NCBI GenBank assembly: GCA_002938045.1
Contig: PTLJ01000061.1
Span: 1 to 7,841, forward strand
Source of the DNA: Alphaproteobacteria bacterium MarineAlpha3_Bin4
GTDB taxonomy: Bacteria; Pseudomonadota; Alphaproteobacteria; Rhodospirillales; Casp-alpha2
DNA length: 7,841 bases
Direction: 5' to 3'
This document shows, piece by piece, positions 6,046 to 7,841 of the stretch. Under the pieces are notes generated by a model. The model worked only from the letters and a program-made list of their open reading frames with translations, had not been told where the DNA came from and did no database searches. How positions within the stretch are numbered: position 1 is the stretch's first letter; the number at the start of each line of letters is the position of its first letter. The position numbers and the translations under genes were made by a program.

Positions 6046-6073
6046 GGATCGGCGTAATGGGATCGGCGGACTG
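6046..6073 (+). repeat. Two tandem 14-bp repeats upstream of the response regulator gene
   Basis: GGATCGGCGTAATG (6046-6059) is followed at once by GGATCGGCGGACTG (6060-6073), identical at 12 of 14 positions. They end 19 bp before the GTG start of the response regulator. OmpR/PhoB-type regulators bind tandem direct repeats, so an autoregulatory site is possible. A possible -10 box, TATCAT (6021-6026), lies just upstream without a good -35, inside the palindrome TGATATCA (6018-6025). Function is an inference; the repeat itself is plain in the sequence. Confidence 0.45.
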
Positions 6074-6092
6074 AAGCAACGGGATAGCGCTG

Positions 6093-6785
6093 GTGTCAAC
6101 CAACAATTTCGATCTGCCTCATGTCTTGGTGGTTGACGACGACAACCGCCTCCGCGAACTGTTAGCTAAATTCCTCACCGATAACGGTTTTTTAGTGACG
6201 GTGGCGTCCGATGCTGCCGCTGCGCGCGCCAGGCTCACTAGCCTGACCTTTGATCTGATCGTCCTTGATCTCATGATGCCCGGCGAGAGCGGACTCGATT
6301 TTGCCACCGCGCTTCGCCGCGAAAGCAACGTGCCGATACTGATGCTGACCGCCATGAACGAGACCGACGACCGGATCGTGGGGCTAGAGCACGGCGCTGA
6401 CGATTACCTGGGCAAGCCGTTTGAGCCGCGCGAATTGCTGCTTAGAATCAACAGCATCTTGCGCCGTATCCCGGTAACTGTGGAACCCTGTGGCGAAGTT
6501 GTTCTCGGCGACGTCCGATTCCTACCGAATCGTCCGGAGCTAAGCCGCAACGGAACGCCGGTACGGTTGACGGATATCGAAGCTGCCCTGCTCGATGCGC
6601 TTGCCAAGCGGCCCGGCGAGGTCCTCAGCCGCGAGGAGTTGATCAAACTGACCGGCGCCTCCGGCGGCGCCCGTGCTGTCGACGTTCAGGTCACCCGGCT
6701 CAGACGGAAGATCGAACAGGACCCGAAATTGCCGCGTTACCTGCGGACGGTGCGCGGCGAGGGCTACATCTTGCGACCGGATTGA
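6093..6785 (+). CDS. OmpR/PhoB-type response regulator (PetR-like)
   Basis: This is a two-component transcription factor of 230 residues. The receiver domain (about 10-125) has the acidic pair in VLVVDDDNR (D15-D16), the phospho-acceptor D59 in DLIVLDLMMPGESG, the switch threonine T86 in ILMLTAM and K108 in DDYLGKPFEPREL. The DNA-binding winged helix (about 135-230) contains LTDIEAALLDALAKRPGEVLSREEL, AVDVQVTRLRRKIEQDP and the terminal YLRTVRGEGYILRPD, standard for the OmpR family. It most resembles the PetR group; in R. capsulatus PetR was reported necessary for respiratory and photosynthetic growth, but targets here are unknown. The GTG at 6093 has GGGAT 7 bases upstream. The sensor kinase begins 4 bp after the stop, so the two form one operon, probably with the MarR gene. 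Confidence 0.94.
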   Translation: MSTNNFDLPHVLVVDDDNRLRELLAKFLTDNGFLVTVASDAAAARARLTSLTFDLIVLDLMMPGESGLDFATALRRESNVPILMLTAMNETDDRIVGLEHGADDYLGKPFEPRELLLRINSILRRIPVTVEPCGEVVLGDVRFLPNRPELSRNGTPVRLTDIEAALLDALAKRPGEVLSREELIKLTGASGGARAVDVQVTRLRRKIEQDPKLPRYLRTVRGEGYILRPD

Positions 6786-6789
6786 TATC

Positions 6790-7841
6790 ATGCCTGGCCG
6801 GATCGGTTCCATCGTCAAAAGGTGCCTGCCCAAGAGCCTCCTCGGCCGCTCGTTGCTAATCATCGTCATGCCGCTGGTGCTGCTGCAGCTTGTGTCCGGG
6901 ATCATCTTCTTCGAATCCCACTGGGACAAAGTCACACTTCGCCTGGCGCGCAGCGTTGCAGGCGATATCGCCGCCATTATCTCCCTAATGCGCGAAAGCC
7001 CCGATTCAGCCGACCATGTCCGGGCATTCGAGCTCGCTGCCGCCCACATGAACATGACAGCAACGTTAGAAGCCGCGGCCGTGTTGCCGAAAGAGCCGCC
7101 GGTGGGGCGGGACTTGATGGAAAGGATGTTGATCCGCGCGCTCCGCGACCATGTTCGCAAACCGTTCCAGATTGATACCAATAGCCGTCTCCGTCACGTC
7201 GTCATCGACGTCCAGCTAACCGACAACGTGCTTAGAATCGTCACGTCACGCAAGCGGCTGTTCAGCACCACGGCTTACGTATTTGTCATTTGGATGATTG
7301 GCACGTCGCTGATCCTGTTTGCCGTCGCCACTATCTTTATGCGCAACCAGGTCAAGCCGGTGAGCCGTCTCGCCGTTGCTGCCGACAACCTTGGCAAGGG
7401 CCGCGAAGCGCCTGCGTTCAAGCCCGAGGGTGCGACCGAGGTGCGCCAAGCAGCTGCTGCATTTCTCGTTATGCAGGAACGCATCAGCCGCCAGATCGCG
7501 CAGCGCACGGACATGTTGGCCGGCGTCTCGCACGACCTGCGCACGCCGTTGACGCGGATGAGGTTGCAGTTGGAGATGCTTAGCGACAAAGGCGCTGTCC
7601 TAGATCTCAAGAGCGACATCACCGAGATGGAACACATGCTCGACGGCTACCTCGCGTTTGCCCGTGGTGAAGGCGCTGAACTACAGCAACCAACCAACCT
7701 GTCTGCTTTGCTAGAAGAGACGGCGGCGCAGGCGCGCCGCAAGGGGGGCGTCATCGACCTACACACCGAATCTGACATCATGGTATCGCTGCGCCCGGCG
7801 GCATTCGAGCGTTGCGTTACTAACTTAGTCGACAACGCGAC
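6790..7841 (+). CDS. EnvZ-type sensor histidine kinase (3' end cut by the window)
   Basis: This is the membrane sensor partner of the preceding response regulator; 350 complete codons are visible and the frame is still open at the window end. Transmembrane helix 1 is at about 19-41 (SLLIIVMPLVLLQLVSGIIF) and helix 2 at about 160-183. Between them is a periplasmic sensor loop of roughly 115 residues with no recognised fold. A HAMP linker follows (MRNQVKPVSRLAVAADNLGK onwards, about 183-235). The phospho-acceptor is H248 in the H-box MLAGVSHDLRTPLTRMRLQ, and the N-box begins at the very end (NLVDNA, N345 and N349). The G boxes of the ATP-binding domain lie outside the window. The ATG at 6790 is 4 bp after the regulator stop with only a weak ribosome binding site, implying translational coupling. 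The arrangement of TM1, periplasmic loop, TM2, HAMP and HisKA is that of EnvZ-like kinases. Confidence 0.93.
   Translation, partial: MPGRIGSIVKRCLPKSLLGRSLLIIVMPLVLLQLVSGIIFFESHWDKVTLRLARSVAGDIAAIISLMRESPDSADHVRAFELAAAHMNMTATLEAAAVLPKEPPVGRDLMERMLIRALRDHVRKPFQIDTNSRLRHVVIDVQLTDNVLRIVTSRKRLFSTTAYVFVIWMIGTSLILFAVATIFMRNQVKPVSRLAVAADNLGKGREAPAFKPEGATEVRQAAAAFLVMQERISRQIAQRTDMLAGVSHDLRTPLTRMRLQLEMLSDKGAVLDLKSDITEMEHMLDGYLAFARGEGAELQQPTNLSALLEETAAQARRKGGVIDLHTESDIMVSLRPAAFERCVTNLVDNA

Noticed and set aside
6783..6791. Second copy of TGATATCAT (first at 6018-6026)
   Set aside because: This copy spans the response regulator stop and the kinase start; a shared 9-mer at two unrelated positions is not enough to claim a repeat family.

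Overview
The window is a high-GC stretch of bacterial chromosome that looks alphaproteobacterial, probably Rhodospirillales-like. The evidence is the gene order uvrC-pgsA-(mobB-moeA)-moaD-moaE, the DCF-type N-terminus of MoeA, and an ilvE / MarR / OmpR-type regulator / EnvZ-type kinase cluster resembling the PetP-PetR neighbourhood known from Rhodobacter. The taxonomic call is an inference from protein style and gene order, not from a marker gene. No insertion sequence, phage gene, CRISPR array, tRNA or rRNA is visible. Most of the window is core housekeeping DNA.

Positions 1-3723 carry six genes on the + strand. They are the 3' end of uvrC (nucleotide excision repair), pgsA (phosphatidylglycerol phosphate synthase), and then a molybdenum-cofactor block of mobB, moeA, moaD and moaE. 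In this block MoaD and MoaE form molybdopterin synthase, MoeA inserts molybdate, and MobB is a GTP-binding helper of nucleotide attachment. Spacing is tight: moeA and moaD overlap by 4 bp and moaE starts 27 bp after moaD, which suggests co-transcription. The likely true start of moeA reads ATA where ATG would be expected.

Positions 3724-4419 contain no gene I can identify. The stretch has open but unrecognised frames on both strands (3778-4037), an inverted repeat, and a strong + strand intrinsic terminator at 4146-4190. That terminator lies about 420 bp beyond moaE, so either the molybdenum operon has a long 3' tail or an unrecognised transcript or gene remnant lies here.

Positions 4420-7841 hold ilvE on the - strand, divergent from a + strand regulatory cluster: a MarR-family regulator (PetP-like), an OmpR/PhoB-type response regulator (PetR-like) and an EnvZ-type sensor kinase cut by the window end. 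The ilvE-marR gap has a 21-bp imperfect palindrome overlapping a perfect TTGACA -35 box that points towards ilvE, a plausible operator for the MarR protein. A 14-bp tandem repeat lies just before the response regulator gene and is a candidate autoregulatory site.

I do not see a convincing undescribed system. The points most worth following are the moeA start, the ilvE/marR operator, the repeat ahead of the response regulator, and the unexplained 3724-4190 region with its terminator.
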